A stretch of DNA of 64,000 nucleotides. Source: JAUMBM01 sp964441755 (GTDB lineage: Bacteria; Bacteroidota; Bacteroidia; Chitinophagales; Saprospiraceae). The stretch is from assembly GCA_964441755.1 (NCBI GenBank), contig CAYTVG010000002.1, positions 372,001 to 436,000 of the forward strand. The letters run 5' to 3'. The first letter of the stretch is position 1. Every line of letters begins with the position of its first letter. Under the pieces are notes generated by a model that was given only the letters and a program-made list of their open reading frames with translations, did no database searches and was not told where the DNA came from. This document shows, piece after piece, positions 27,221 to 35,221 of the stretch. The position numbers and the translations under genes were made by a program.

Positions 27221-27631
27221 ATGAAAAGAATTTTCTTCCTGATGTTCCTGCTGGCAGGCTGTCTGTGGATGCCTGCGACCAGCTTTGCGGCTATCGGTCC
27301 GCAGTCCGCTACACATACAGAGAGCAGCCTTTCGGCTGCGCGCACGGAAGCACGTGCTGCGCGGCAGGAAAAAAAGGCGGCGCGGCAATCTTTGCGCGAG
27401 CAATTGCGAAAGGCTTTGGCGGCGGCCGATGAGGAGCTCGTGCTGCTGATAATTTTGGCGCTGCTCCTGCCTCCGCTGGCTATGTATCTGTACGAGGGTG
27501 ATTTTACAACGCGTTTCTGGATATCACTGCTGCTCACCTTGCTGGGGGCTGGTCTTATTATTGGCTGGTCAGGTATAGGCTATCTGCCAGCAGTGGCCTA
27601 TACGCTGTATGTCATCCTGGCTGGTATCTGA
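27221..27631 (+). CDS. Secreted-leader Pmp3/YqaE-like small membrane protein
   Basis: 136 residues: signal peptide (FFLMFLLAGCLWMPATSFA), a charged helical stretch rich in Ala, Arg and Lys (ARTEARAARQEKKAARQSL), then a C-terminal Pmp3/UPF0057-type hydrophobic pair. That pair is LVLLIILALLLPPLAMYLYE and FWISLLLTLLG...LPAVAYTLYVIL. The classic Pmp3/YqaE protein is only about 50 residues, so this is the extended Bacteroidota form with a periplasmic linker. Such proteins are linked to membrane potential and salt or cold stress in other organisms; that role is not shown here. It is in the bshC gene string. Confidence 0.82.
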   Translation: MKRIFFLMFLLAGCLWMPATSFAAIGPQSATHTESSLSAARTEARAARQEKKAARQSLREQLRKALAAADEELVLLIILALLLPPLAMYLYEGDFTTRFWISLLLTLLGAGLIIGWSGIGYLPAVAYTLYVILAGI

Positions 27632-27650
27632 TTTTCCACCTACCTACTCA

Positions 27651-29252
27651 ATGAAGATCAATCATATTCCGTTTTCCCAAGTCCCGGGCATTGCTGCCCG
27701 GGACTTGGCGTATGCACAGGCTGACGCGCGCCTGCGCGATTTCTACGTGCATACGCCTGCTTTGAGCAGCTTTGCTGCCGTTATGGAGGAGCGTCTGAAG
27801 GGACCTGCAGTTGACAGGCAGGTCTTGGTGGAGGTGCTCCGGGCGCAGTATGCACGACTGGAAAACCCTCAGCCCGCATCACTCGCGCAACTCGAACAGT
27901 TGCTTTCTCCGACTGCCTTCACGGTGACCACAGCCCACCAGCCTGTCGTGTTGTTGGGGCCGCTGTATGTCATCTACAAAGCTGTTTCGGTGATCAACCT
28001 GGCAAGGCAGCTGCAGCAAGCTTATCCGGACAGGCAGTTTGTACCTGTTTTTGTGCTGGGAGCCGAAGATCATGATTTTGAGGAAGTATCTCGCGCCAAC
28101 CTGTTTGGTCATACGCTCGCCTGGCAGGCTGAAGGCGGTGGTGCGGTGGGCTTGCTGCCGACAACGGGTGTACAGGAGTTGTTATTGACACTTGATCCTT
28201 TACTGGGGGATAGTGATGCGGGGCGTGAGCTGTATCACCGTATCGCAGCTGCCTACACCCGGCATGCAACTTTTGGCGATGCTACCCGGCAACTGCTCAA
28301 TGATTTTATGGGCACACTCGGCCTGGTTGTGATCGATATGAATGATCGAAGGCTCAAGGAATTATTTGTTCCGGCCATGCGGCGCGAGATTTTCGAGCGC
28401 ATATCAAAGCCCTTGGTGGAGGAAACGCAGGCGGCCATACAGCAGGCTACAGGTTTTGGCCCGCAGGCCTTTTGCCGCGATATTAACCTGTTTTTCCTGC
28501 TGCCGGGAAGGAGAGAGCGCATCGAATGGGACGGACAGCATTTTCAGGTGCTCAATACATCGCTGCGGTTTTCTCCTGCTGAAATGGAAGAGGAATTGCG
28601 TGAGAGGCCGGAGCAGTTTAGTCCGAACGTCGTCATGCGGCCACTCTATCAGGAGACGATACTCCCCAACCTGGCTTATGTCGGTGGTGGAGGTGAACTG
28701 GCGTACTGGCTCGAGCGGAAAACGCAGTTTGAGGCTTTCGGCCTGCCTTTTCCTATGCTCATACGGCGCAATTCGGTGCTCTGGATAGACCAGCCGACTG
28801 CCCGGAAAATGGAAAAAACGGGATTGTCGCTGGAGGATTTGCTCTTCGATACCGACACTATTATACGCCAGTATGTTGAAAAAGTGTCAGGTGGTGGGGT
28901 ACAGCTCGAGCAGGAAAAAAATGATTTTGACCAACTTTTTGAACGCATAGCCGAAAAAGCGGCTGCACTCGACCCTACACTCGAAAAGGCAGTCAGAGCC
29001 GAACACGCACGCCAGCTCAAAGTAATCGAAAATCTCGAAGAACGACTTATACGCACGCAAAAGCAAAAGCACGAGGTAACTATCAACCAAATACGCTCGC
29101 TGCGGGACAAGCTTTTTCCCGGGAATGGCCTGCAGGAACGGTACGATAACTTTGTTCCCTACTGGCTTAGAGGTGGCGAACAGTGGCTGTCGGCACTCGT
29201 GGCTAGTTTGGATCCGCTCGCAGAAGGGCTGGTCGTTTTGCACGAACAATAG
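27651..29252 (+). CDS. bshC: Bacillithiol biosynthesis cysteine-adding enzyme BshC
   Basis: 533 residues from ATG 27651; the frame extends to an upstream start at 27609 inside the previous gene. Full-length match to BshC, the proposed ligase that joins cysteine to GlcN-malate in the last step of bacillithiol synthesis. Diagnostic segments are VTTAHQPVVLLGPLYVIYKA, FVLGAEDHDFEEVSR, RDINLFFLLPG, PNVVMRPLYQETILPN and YVGGGGELAYWL. The C-terminal coiled coil (QKQKHEVTINQIRSLRDKLF) and the closing region are also typical. Cytoplasmic. Its presence implies that the cell uses bacillithiol; bshA and bshB are not in the window. Confidence 0.95.
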   Translation: MKINHIPFSQVPGIAARDLAYAQADARLRDFYVHTPALSSFAAVMEERLKGPAVDRQVLVEVLRAQYARLENPQPASLAQLEQLLSPTAFTVTTAHQPVVLLGPLYVIYKAVSVINLARQLQQAYPDRQFVPVFVLGAEDHDFEEVSRANLFGHTLAWQAEGGGAVGLLPTTGVQELLLTLDPLLGDSDAGRELYHRIAAAYTRHATFGDATRQLLNDFMGTLGLVVIDMNDRRLKELFVPAMRREIFERISKPLVEETQAAIQQATGFGPQAFCRDINLFFLLPGRRERIEWDGQHFQVLNTSLRFSPAEMEEELRERPEQFSPNVVMRPLYQETILPNLAYVGGGGELAYWLERKTQFEAFGLPFPMLIRRNSVLWIDQPTARKMEKTGLSLEDLLFDTDTIIRQYVEKVSGGGVQLEQEKNDFDQLFERIAEKAAALDPTLEKAVRAEHARQLKVIENLEERLIRTQKQKHEVTINQIRSLRDKLFPGNGLQERYDNFVPYWLRGGEQWLSALVASLDPLAEGLVVLHEQ

Positions 29253-29269
29253 CAGTTTAATCCAGCGAT

Positions 29270-29779
29270 ATGCAACTCCTGACACATCGGCAGATTCGCC
29301 AGAAAATTGAACGGCTGTCCATACAGCTGCTGGAGAATAATTATACAGAACCGTCACTGATTCTGGCAGGTGTCAACAATAATGGCTCCATATTTGCCGG
29401 ACTTCTGTACGACGAACTCATCAGGCATGCGCACATGCCTATCATTCGCACCAATATAAGACTCAATCCGGCTGCACCACATGCAACCCCTGTGGAGATT
29501 GATTTGTCACCGGAGGCCTTGCACAACCAGACGATCATCGTCATCGATGATGTTGGTAATACGGGCAGAACGCTTTTTTACGCCTGCAAACCTTTCCTCG
29601 AGCTGTTGCCCAGAAAAATCGAAATGGCCGTGCTGGTCGATCGCAAGCATAAGTCTTTTCCGGTCTTGGTCGATTATGTGGGGCTATCGCTGGCTACTAC
29701 GCTGCGCGAACACATCGAGGTGGATCTTAGTCAGCCCGATCAGCTGGCGGCTTATCTGCGGTCTGACAGCCGTGTATAA
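29270..29779 (+). CDS. Phosphoribosyltransferase-family protein
   Basis: 169 residues of the type I PRTase fold. The PRPP-binding motif is IIVIDDVGNTGRTLF, and an upstream hood and loop (LILAGVNNNGSIFAGLLYDEL) matches PyrR-like proteins, as does LVDRKHKSFPVLVDYVGLSL. PyrR regulates pyrimidine operons and has weak uracil PRTase activity. Members annotated this way in Bacteroidota have not been shown to regulate pyr genes, and none are nearby. A role in nucleotide salvage is inference. Seventeen bp separate it from bshC and 60 bp from tpiA. Confidence 0.85.
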   Translation: MQLLTHRQIRQKIERLSIQLLENNYTEPSLILAGVNNNGSIFAGLLYDELIRHAHMPIIRTNIRLNPAAPHATPVEIDLSPEALHNQTIIVIDDVGNTGRTLFYACKPFLELLPRKIEMAVLVDRKHKSFPVLVDYVGLSLATTLREHIEVDLSQPDQLAAYLRSDSRV

Positions 29780-29839
29780 CAATGCTTTTATAGCCCAATC
29801 TGTAATTAATTCTGCTTATCCTGCTAAATTATAGTAACC

Positions 29840-30595
29840 ATGCGCAACAAAATTGTCGCCGGAAACTGGAAGATGCACACAACACTCGAAGAGGGTGTGG
29901 CACTTGTCGACGCACTCATAAAAGGATTGCCCTCCGGGGAGGCCGGTGTGATTCTTGGACTTCCGTTTACGCATCTGACTACCATATCTCATCAGCTTGC
30001 TGACACATCCAGGGTATCCGTGGCAGCGCAAAACTGCCACCAGGCGGTTCAGGGGGCTTTTACGGGTGAAATCTCAGCACCTATGTTGCGTTCTGTTGGC
30101 TGCCGGTATGTAATTCTGGGGCACTCTGAACGCCGCGAGTATTTTGGAGAGACCGATGAACTTATTGCGAGCAAAATCGATGCAGCTTTGGCGCATCAAC
30201 TGTTGCCCATCTACTGTTGTGGTGAGGATCTGTCGGTAAGAGATACGGGTAAGCAAAATGAATGGGTGGGTGATCAGATAAGACGCGGCTTGTTTCATTT
30301 GGAAGCCAACGATTTTCAAAAAATTATCATTGCTTACGAGCCTGTCTGGGCAATTGGTACCGGCCGTACGGCCAGTCCGGAGCAGGCACAGGAAATGCAC
30401 TTTTTTATTCGCAGGCTGATCGCGGGCCGCTTTGGTGAGGAGATCGCTGCTGCTACGCCTATTCTTTATGGTGGCAGTGTGAAGGCTGCCAATGCAGCAT
30501 CTTTGTTTTCACAAGCGGATGTAGACGGGGGGCTGGTAGGTGGTGCGTCACTGTCAGCGGCCGAGTTTTTGTCAATCATCGAGGCCGCGGGCTAA
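29840..30595 (+). CDS. tpiA: Triosephosphate isomerase
   Basis: 251 residues, normal TIM length. Interconverts dihydroxyacetone phosphate and glyceraldehyde 3-phosphate in glycolysis, in the cytoplasm. Active-site residues are all visible: Lys in AGNWKMHTT, His in ILGHSERREYFGE, Glu in IAYEPVWAIGTGRTA, the flexible loop 6 in the same segment, and the phosphate-binding YGGSVKAAN and DGGLVGGASL. It closes the plus-strand gene string and is followed by a shared terminator with purB. Confidence 0.98.
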   Translation: MRNKIVAGNWKMHTTLEEGVALVDALIKGLPSGEAGVILGLPFTHLTTISHQLADTSRVSVAAQNCHQAVQGAFTGEISAPMLRSVGCRYVILGHSERREYFGETDELIASKIDAALAHQLLPIYCCGEDLSVRDTGKQNEWVGDQIRRGLFHLEANDFQKIIIAYEPVWAIGTGRTASPEQAQEMHFFIRRLIAGRFGEEIAAATPILYGGSVKAANAASLFSQADVDGGLVGGASLSAAEFLSIIEAAG

Positions 30596-30597
30596 TG

Positions 30598-30629
30598 CGA
30601 TTTTGGGCAGCTAAAGCTGCCCAAAATCG
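30598..30629. terminator. Bidirectional terminator between tpiA and purB
   Basis: Perfect 14-bp arms (30598-30611 and 30616-30629) with a 4-nt loop and A/T-rich stem ends, located between two convergent stop codons. Confidence 0.8.
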
Positions 30630-30642
30630 ATCAATCACCCTT

Positions 30643-32013
30643 CTATTGTACGGCAGGCGGTGGCAAATACCTGCCTGTATAGGTCGCCGGACTCAGTGCC
30701 TTAAGCTCTGCTTTAATTGGATCACTGACGGCCAGCTGGTCGATAAACTGTTGAATACTTTCCTTGCTGATCTGCTGCTTGCCCCGCGTAAGTTCTTTGA
30801 GCGCCTCATAGGGCTCCGGATAGCCTTCTCTTCGGAGGATTGTCTGAATTGGCTCAGCAAGCACCGCCCAGTTATTGTCTAAGTCAAGCTGTAGTTGCTC
30901 CTGATTGAGTAGCAATTTCCCCAGCCCTTTATGAATTGACTCCAGTGCTACAATAGTGTGTGCCATGGGGACTCCCAGATTGCGCAGCACTGTACTGTCT
31001 GTCAGGTCTCGTTGCAGCCGCGAGACGGGTAGCTTTTCGGCCATGTGGCCGAGCAGTGCATTGGAAATGCCCAGATTGCCCTCTGCATTTTCAAAATCAA
31101 TGGGGTTAACCTTGTGTGGCATGGCGCTGGAGCCTACTTCTCCGGCCAGTGTTCGCTGCCGGAAATATTCCATAGAGATGTAGGTCCATACATCTCTGCA
31201 GAAGTCAATAAGTATGGTATTGATGCGGCTCAGCCCCTGAAGCTGGGCTGCCAAATGGTCATAAGGTTCAATTTGTGTGGTGGGAAAGGTGCGGCTCAAT
31301 CCCAGCTCTTTGCGTACAAATTCATCAGCAAATTGGTGCCAGTCAAATGCCGGGTAAGCGCAGTAGTGCGCATTGAGGTTACCGGTAGCTCCGCCAAATT
31401 TTGCCTGGTGCGGAATGCTGATCAGTTGCTGATATTGCTGGTGCAGCCGCTGGCTGAAAACGGCCATTTCTTTGCCGAGGAGGGTGGGGGAGGCAGGCTG
31501 CCCGTGCGTGCGGGCCAGCATTGGCACCTGTGCCCATTCTTCAGCCAACTGGCCTAGTTTGTTTGTAATGAGCTCCAGCATAGGACTGTATACTTCCAGC
31601 AGGGCTTCTTTGAAAGAAAGTGGGATTGCCGTATTGTTGATGTCCTGACTGGTGAGCCCAAAATGTATAAATTCCTTGTATTTTCCTAGTCCCCGTTCTT
31701 CCAGCACTTCTTTCAGGTAGTACTCCACAGCTTTAACGTCGTGGTTGGTAGTTCGCTCTATGGCCTTCACTTTGTTGGCCTCCGCCAGATCAAAATCCTG
31801 GTAAACGGTACGCAAATTAGCAACCGCTGTGGCATCAATACCCGCCAACTCAGGAAGTGGCAGGGCGCAAAGCGCCTGGAAATAGTGAATTTCAATTTTT
31901 ACCCGGTAGCGGATAAGGGCATACTCCGAAAAATACGCCGCCAAGGCTTCTACCTTGTTTCTGTAACGGCCATCTATCGGAGAAAGCGCCAAAAGCGTAT
32001 GATTGTTGGGCAT
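30643..32013 (-). CDS. purB: Adenylosuccinate lyase
   Basis: 456 residues, E. coli PurB-type in length and motif. Catalyses two fumarate-releasing steps of purine synthesis (SAICAR to AICAR, adenylosuccinate to AMP) in the cytoplasm as a tetramer. The fumarase/aspartase superfamily signature is SSAMPHKVNPIDFENAEGN with the catalytic Ser loop. Other hallmarks are LSPIDGRYRNKVEAL at the N-terminus, TNHDVKAVEYYLKEV, HFGLTSQDINNTAI and ARTHGQPASPT. Convergent with tpiA. No purine operon neighbours. Confidence 0.97.
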   Translation of the reverse strand: MPNNHTLLALSPIDGRYRNKVEALAAYFSEYALIRYRVKIEIHYFQALCALPLPELAGIDATAVANLRTVYQDFDLAEANKVKAIERTTNHDVKAVEYYLKEVLEERGLGKYKEFIHFGLTSQDINNTAIPLSFKEALLEVYSPMLELITNKLGQLAEEWAQVPMLARTHGQPASPTLLGKEMAVFSQRLHQQYQQLISIPHQAKFGGATGNLNAHYCAYPAFDWHQFADEFVRKELGLSRTFPTTQIEPYDHLAAQLQGLSRINTILIDFCRDVWTYISMEYFRQRTLAGEVGSSAMPHKVNPIDFENAEGNLGISNALLGHMAEKLPVSRLQRDLTDSTVLRNLGVPMAHTIVALESIHKGLGKLLLNQEQLQLDLDNNWAVLAEPIQTILRREGYPEPYEALKELTRGKQQISKESIQQFIDQLAVSDPIKAELKALSPATYTGRYLPPPAVQ

Positions 32014-32202
32014 ATATGTGATCAGCTTTGTCAGTTTATTGTCTGTTTGCCTGTCGGTTGGCCGCCTGCATTCTTCAGGCCGGGACTACCATTGTCAGCA
32101 AATAAAAATTCTGGGGCAATATCCTCAAAAAATTTCAATAAGCTGACAAAAGTTATTTAGAATTAGTCTAAATTTGAATGTCTTTATCAAAAAATACCAG
32201 CT

Positions 32203-32355
32203 ATGCACACATCAAGTGATACAAACTATCCTTACGCGGCAGAGGTGGCTTATCCACTGCCCGTGCTTGCGTTTATGCAGCTTGCCAAGAAGTGTTGTAA
32301 GAGCTATAAAAAGGGTAAGCGCTGCAAAAAATGCCCGGCAAAACACGGCAAATAG
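32203..32355 (+). CDS. Small Cys/Lys-rich protein
   Basis: 50 codons from ATG 32203 to TAG 32355, in the 356-bp gap between purB and the SDR gene. The C-terminal half is KKCCKSYKKGKRCKKCP, four Cys among many Lys/Arg, a pattern I recognise from other short Bacteroidota hypothetical proteins. The C-x-x-C spacing could bind a metal or nucleic acid, but this is unproven. A TAAATTTG -7-like element lies at 32169-32176, 26 bp before the ATG. Its short length means automated callers may miss it. Confidence 0.6.
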   Translation: MHTSSDTNYPYAAEVAYPLPVLAFMQLAKKCCKSYKKGKRCKKCPAKHGK

Positions 32356-32369
32356 CGTGCGCTGACATA

Positions 32370-33167
32370 TTATTTGACTTCGAACTTGATAGAGCTGATG
32401 ATCCGGCTCAGCAAGCCCGGGAAGAACCGTTTCATGTAGATGGATGTAACCTCCCATTTACCGATAATGGGTTCTTCTTTTTCTGCAACAATAGCATTGA
32501 CCGCTTTGCGGGCAAAGTAGGAGGGTTCCATTCCCTGTGCTGTTTCTGCAGCCATCTTATTCAGGGAGGTTCCGTCGCCTGTCAGTGCATTGATAGTCAC
32601 ATTGGTCTTGACGTAGCCCGGACAGATGATGGTCACCTTGACGTTGTCGTTGGCTACTTCGGCACGCAGAGAGTCGAAAAAACCATGGAGAGCGTGTTTG
32701 GAACCCGCATAAGCTGATCGCAGAGGAGTACCTATTTTTCCCAGCACGCTGCTGATGACTACTATCTGCCCGGTTTTACGGCTGATCATCTGCGGTAGTA
32801 CGGCCTTGGTTGCTGCAACGGCACCAAGATAGTTGATTTGCATGATGCGAACATCTACAGAGACGTCGGTATCTTTTACCAGTGAGCGTTGAGAAATACC
32901 GGCATTGGCTACGAGTATGTCTACCTGCCCGTACCAATCGATGACGGCAGCGGCAACCTGCCTGATTTGCTCCAGCTCACTGACATCGAGCGGGAAGATA
33001 GCAACTTGCGAAGGCTGTGCACAGTTGTTTTTTACCCGTTCCAGTTCGGCTGTATTGCGGCTGGAGAGTGCAAGTCGCGCTCCTCTGGAAGCCATTTCGT
33101 AGGCCAGCGCCTCTCCGATGCCCGAAGAGGCTCCGGTTATCCAAACGACTTTATCGGTAATCGTCAT
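32370..33167 (-). CDS. Short-chain dehydrogenase/reductase (DHRS7-like)
   Basis: 265 residues from ATG 33167; the frame is open 30 codons further to 33257, but that extension is Thr/Lys-rich and lies before the Rossmann fold. Classical SDR motifs: the NAD(P) loop WITGASSGIGEALAYE, VANAG, the catalytic Ser in VVISSVLGKIG, and Tyr-x3-Lys in RSAYAGSKHALHG. The general shape resembles SDR family members annotated as DHRS7B-like oxidoreductases in Bacteroidota. Substrate unknown. The C-terminus (SIYMKRFFPGLLSRIISSI) is amphipathic and may touch membrane. Confidence 0.88.
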   Translation of the reverse strand: MTITDKVVWITGASSGIGEALAYEMASRGARLALSSRNTAELERVKNNCAQPSQVAIFPLDVSELEQIRQVAAAVIDWYGQVDILVANAGISQRSLVKDTDVSVDVRIMQINYLGAVAATKAVLPQMISRKTGQIVVISSVLGKIGTPLRSAYAGSKHALHGFFDSLRAEVANDNVKVTIICPGYVKTNVTINALTGDGTSLNKMAAETAQGMEPSYFARKAVNAIVAEKEEPIIGKWEVTSIYMKRFFPGLLSRIISSIKFEVK

Positions 33168-33257
33168 TGTAGTTGTGGTTGCTGTAGACTTCTTAATGAG
33201 TAAGTTAATAATATAGTCCCGGATATTTATGACCTGCGATTCCTTCTCTTCGAGCAT

Positions 33258-33564
33258 GTCCGGAGCCTTCTAAATCAGGCTCCAAACGGATCTTTTTGTA
33301 CAAATTTTCACCTTTTCAGTCACTTAGCGCCGGCTATGCTTCTTCAAAAACGTGAAAACGAGCAAAAAACACCTCAACTTGCTTTCTTCAGAAAATCCCG
33401 AACAAGCTCTTAATCTATCCGGATGCGTTTTATAAACGCACAAAACTTCCTTAAGGTCGTACCAAAATGTCCGGAAGTGAAAATTATTTCGCAAAAATCG
33501 AAAAAAAGCCTTTACTTGTCAGTCGTAAAAGACCTAATCTGGTACGTACAACAAAATTATTGGT
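33258..33564. other. Intergenic region with a dispersed repeat and two small dyads
   Basis: About 300 bp between the SDR gene and sixA. Holds copy B of the dispersed repeat (33311-33363), a 6-bp dyad at 33262-33283 and a 7-bp perfect dyad TGCGTTT-TAT-AAACGCA at 33424-33440. No convincing gene or RNA was seen. Confidence 0.5.
33311..33363. repeat. Dispersed intergenic repeat, copy B
   Basis: Begins CCTTTTCAGTCACTTAGCG, passes through CCGGCTATGCTTCTTC and ends CAAAAACGTGAAAACGAGC. It is the clearest copy and aligns with the inverted copy D at 59721-59784 over about 55 bases. Confidence 0.55.
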
Positions 33565-34065
33565 ATGAAAAGTGTCTTTTTGGTGCGGCATGCCAAATCG
33601 AGTTGGGATAATCCTCAGCTGGCTGATTTTGACAGACCGCTCAACGACCGTGGGCGTGCTAATGCTCCGCTCATGGCTCATCTACTGATGAGCAAAGGGG
33701 TCGCACCGCAACTAATACGCTCATCTTCTGCCCGCAGGGCCCTGGATACGGCTGCTTTCTTCGCCAAGGCTTTCGGTATCTCTTCCGGCAATTTTATCAC
33801 CGATGATGCACTCTACCACGCCAGCCCACAACAAATTCTCGATGCTATCCATGCCCTGCCCGAATCCTGCTCCACCGTTCTCCTTTTCGGACACAACCCC
33901 GGTCTCACAGAATTCGTTAACCAGTATCCGGGCGGCCAACTGCTAAGCCTGCCTACCTGTGGTATCGCGCAGCTTTTTTCTACCGCCGGTTGCTGGCCTG
34001 ATTTTTTGACTACGAATACGCACATGACTAATTTTTATTTTCCTAAACAAATGACATCCAAATAA
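33565..34065 (+). CDS. SixA-type phosphohistidine phosphatase (histidine phosphatase superfamily)
   Basis: 166 residues. Starts with the catalytic LVRHAKSSWDNP (His9), has the second motif RSSSARRALDTAAFF and the C-terminal active-site His in LLFGHNPGLTEFVNQY. Length and RHAKSSW motif match SixA-like proteins, which in E. coli dephosphorylate HPt histidines. In other phyla the substrate is unclear. The next gene (DUF4296) starts 2 bp after its stop, so the two are cotranscribed, and a response regulator/kinase pair follows. A link to phosphorelay control is plausible but not shown. Confidence 0.88.
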   Translation: MKSVFLVRHAKSSWDNPQLADFDRPLNDRGRANAPLMAHLLMSKGVAPQLIRSSSARRALDTAAFFAKAFGISSGNFITDDALYHASPQQILDAIHALPESCSTVLLFGHNPGLTEFVNQYPGGQLLSLPTCGIAQLFSTAGCWPDFLTTNTHMTNFYFPKQMTSK

Positions 34066-34067
34066 AT

Positions 34068-34439
34068 ATGAGATTTCTTTCTCGTTATGCAGGTGTCGTA
34101 TTTATTCTTGCCGGCTTCTTGCTGCTGTTCTTCTTTCTGTACAAATCTTCTCCCGACACCAATCTTCCGCTTGAACAGGAGGTCGTTGTCGATCTGTTCA
34201 CGGATCTTCATCTGGCCGAAAATGCTGCTCAGGAACTATTGCCTGAAGTAAAGGACAGCATGAAAAAAATCTACTTCCAGCGTATACTGGCCGACCATAA
34301 GGTAAGTGCTCAATCGTTTAACGAATGTGTTGATTTTCTCAACCAACACCCCGACCAATTGCAGACCGTCTACGGACTTGTGCAGGAAAAACTCGTAAGC
34401 CGGGAGATGACAGGTAAAACTTCTGTAAACAAACAGTGA
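34068..34439 (+). CDS. DUF4296-like membrane-anchored protein
   Basis: 123 residues. An N-terminal hydrophobic helix (YAGVVFILAGFLLLFFFLY) anchors a helical domain with LPLEQEVVVDLFTDLHLAENAA, QRILADHKVSAQSFNECVDFL and a trailing helix. This is the pattern of the DUF4296 family of Bacteroidota. Most family members are lipoproteins, whereas this one lacks a lipobox Cys and appears to be a signal-anchor form. Function unknown. It overlaps no gene but follows sixA by 2 bp. Confidence 0.75.
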   Translation: MRFLSRYAGVVFILAGFLLLFFFLYKSSPDTNLPLEQEVVVDLFTDLHLAENAAQELLPEVKDSMKKIYFQRILADHKVSAQSFNECVDFLNQHPDQLQTVYGLVQEKLVSREMTGKTSVNKQ

Positions 34440-34493
34440 AAAGGCTTAACAATAAATTAATGCCACTAAGCATATTATCGAAGCGCCTTGTTT

Positions 34494-34501
34494 TACTTTT
34501 G
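34494..34501 (+). promoter_or_regulatory. TACTTTTG -7 element for the two-component operon
   Basis: Matches TAnnTTTG 29 bp before the response-regulator start. No -33 TTTG at normal distance. Confidence 0.4.
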
Positions 34502-34529
34502 CACTAACATGTTAACAGCGATTTAACCA

Positions 34530-35219
34530 ATGGATGCTACCAAAATTCTGATCGTTGACGATGAACCGGATATCCTCGAGTTTCTGAAGTACAACCTCCA
34601 GAAAGAGGGCTTCCAGGTAATCGTTGCATCCGACGGCGAAGAGGGGATCGCTGCTGCTGAGCGTGAGCGCCCGGATCTCATTATCCTCGATATCATGATG
34701 CCCAAGCTCGACGGGGTCGAGGTATGCCGCCAGCTGCGCTCCCGACCTGAGTTCGACAAAACGCTCATCGCTTTTCTGACTGCCCGCGAAGAGGATTATT
34801 CTCAAATTGCTGCACTCGAAAACGGAGGCGATGATTACATCACCAAGCCTATCCGCCCCAGAGTACTCATCAGCCGCATCCGCGCACTCCTGCGCCGCTC
34901 CGACCGCCAGGATGCAGAAGAAGAAGAAGAGGGTAGTAAATTTCGCATTGGCGATCTGGTAGTGGACAAGGCGCGTGTCAGCGTCGAACGCAATGGTCAG
35001 CTCATTGAACTGGCCAAAAAGGAGTTTGAGCTGCTCAACCTGCTCATCAGTAAACCCGGTAAAGTGTTTACTCGAGAAGAAATATTCAATAAGGTCTGGG
35101 GTACCGATGTTATCGTTGGCAATCGAACTATCGATGTGCATATCCGCAAGCTCAGAGAGAAAATCGGGGACGATTATATCCGCACCATCAAGGGTATTGG
35201 CTATAAATTCGAGTTTTAA
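34530..35219 (+). CDS. OmpR-family response regulator
   Basis: 229 residues. The receiver domain has the acidic pair in LIVDDEPDILEFL, phosphoacceptor Asp54 in LIILDIMMPKLDG, the switch Thr in IAFLTARE and the Lys in YITKPI. After an acidic linker (EEEEEGS) comes a winged-helix DNA-binding domain (LAKKEFELLNLLISKPGKVF ... RTIDVHIRKLREKIG ... IRTIKGIGYKFEF). It is PhoB/RprY-like. The cognate kinase gene starts 2 bp downstream. Targets unknown. Confidence 0.95.
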   Translation: MDATKILIVDDEPDILEFLKYNLQKEGFQVIVASDGEEGIAAAERERPDLIILDIMMPKLDGVEVCRQLRSRPEFDKTLIAFLTAREEDYSQIAALENGGDDYITKPIRPRVLISRIRALLRRSDRQDAEEEEEGSKFRIGDLVVDKARVSVERNGQLIELAKKEFELLNLLISKPGKVFTREEIFNKVWGTDVIVGNRTIDVHIRKLREKIGDDYIRTIKGIGYKFEF

Positions 35220-35221
35220 TC

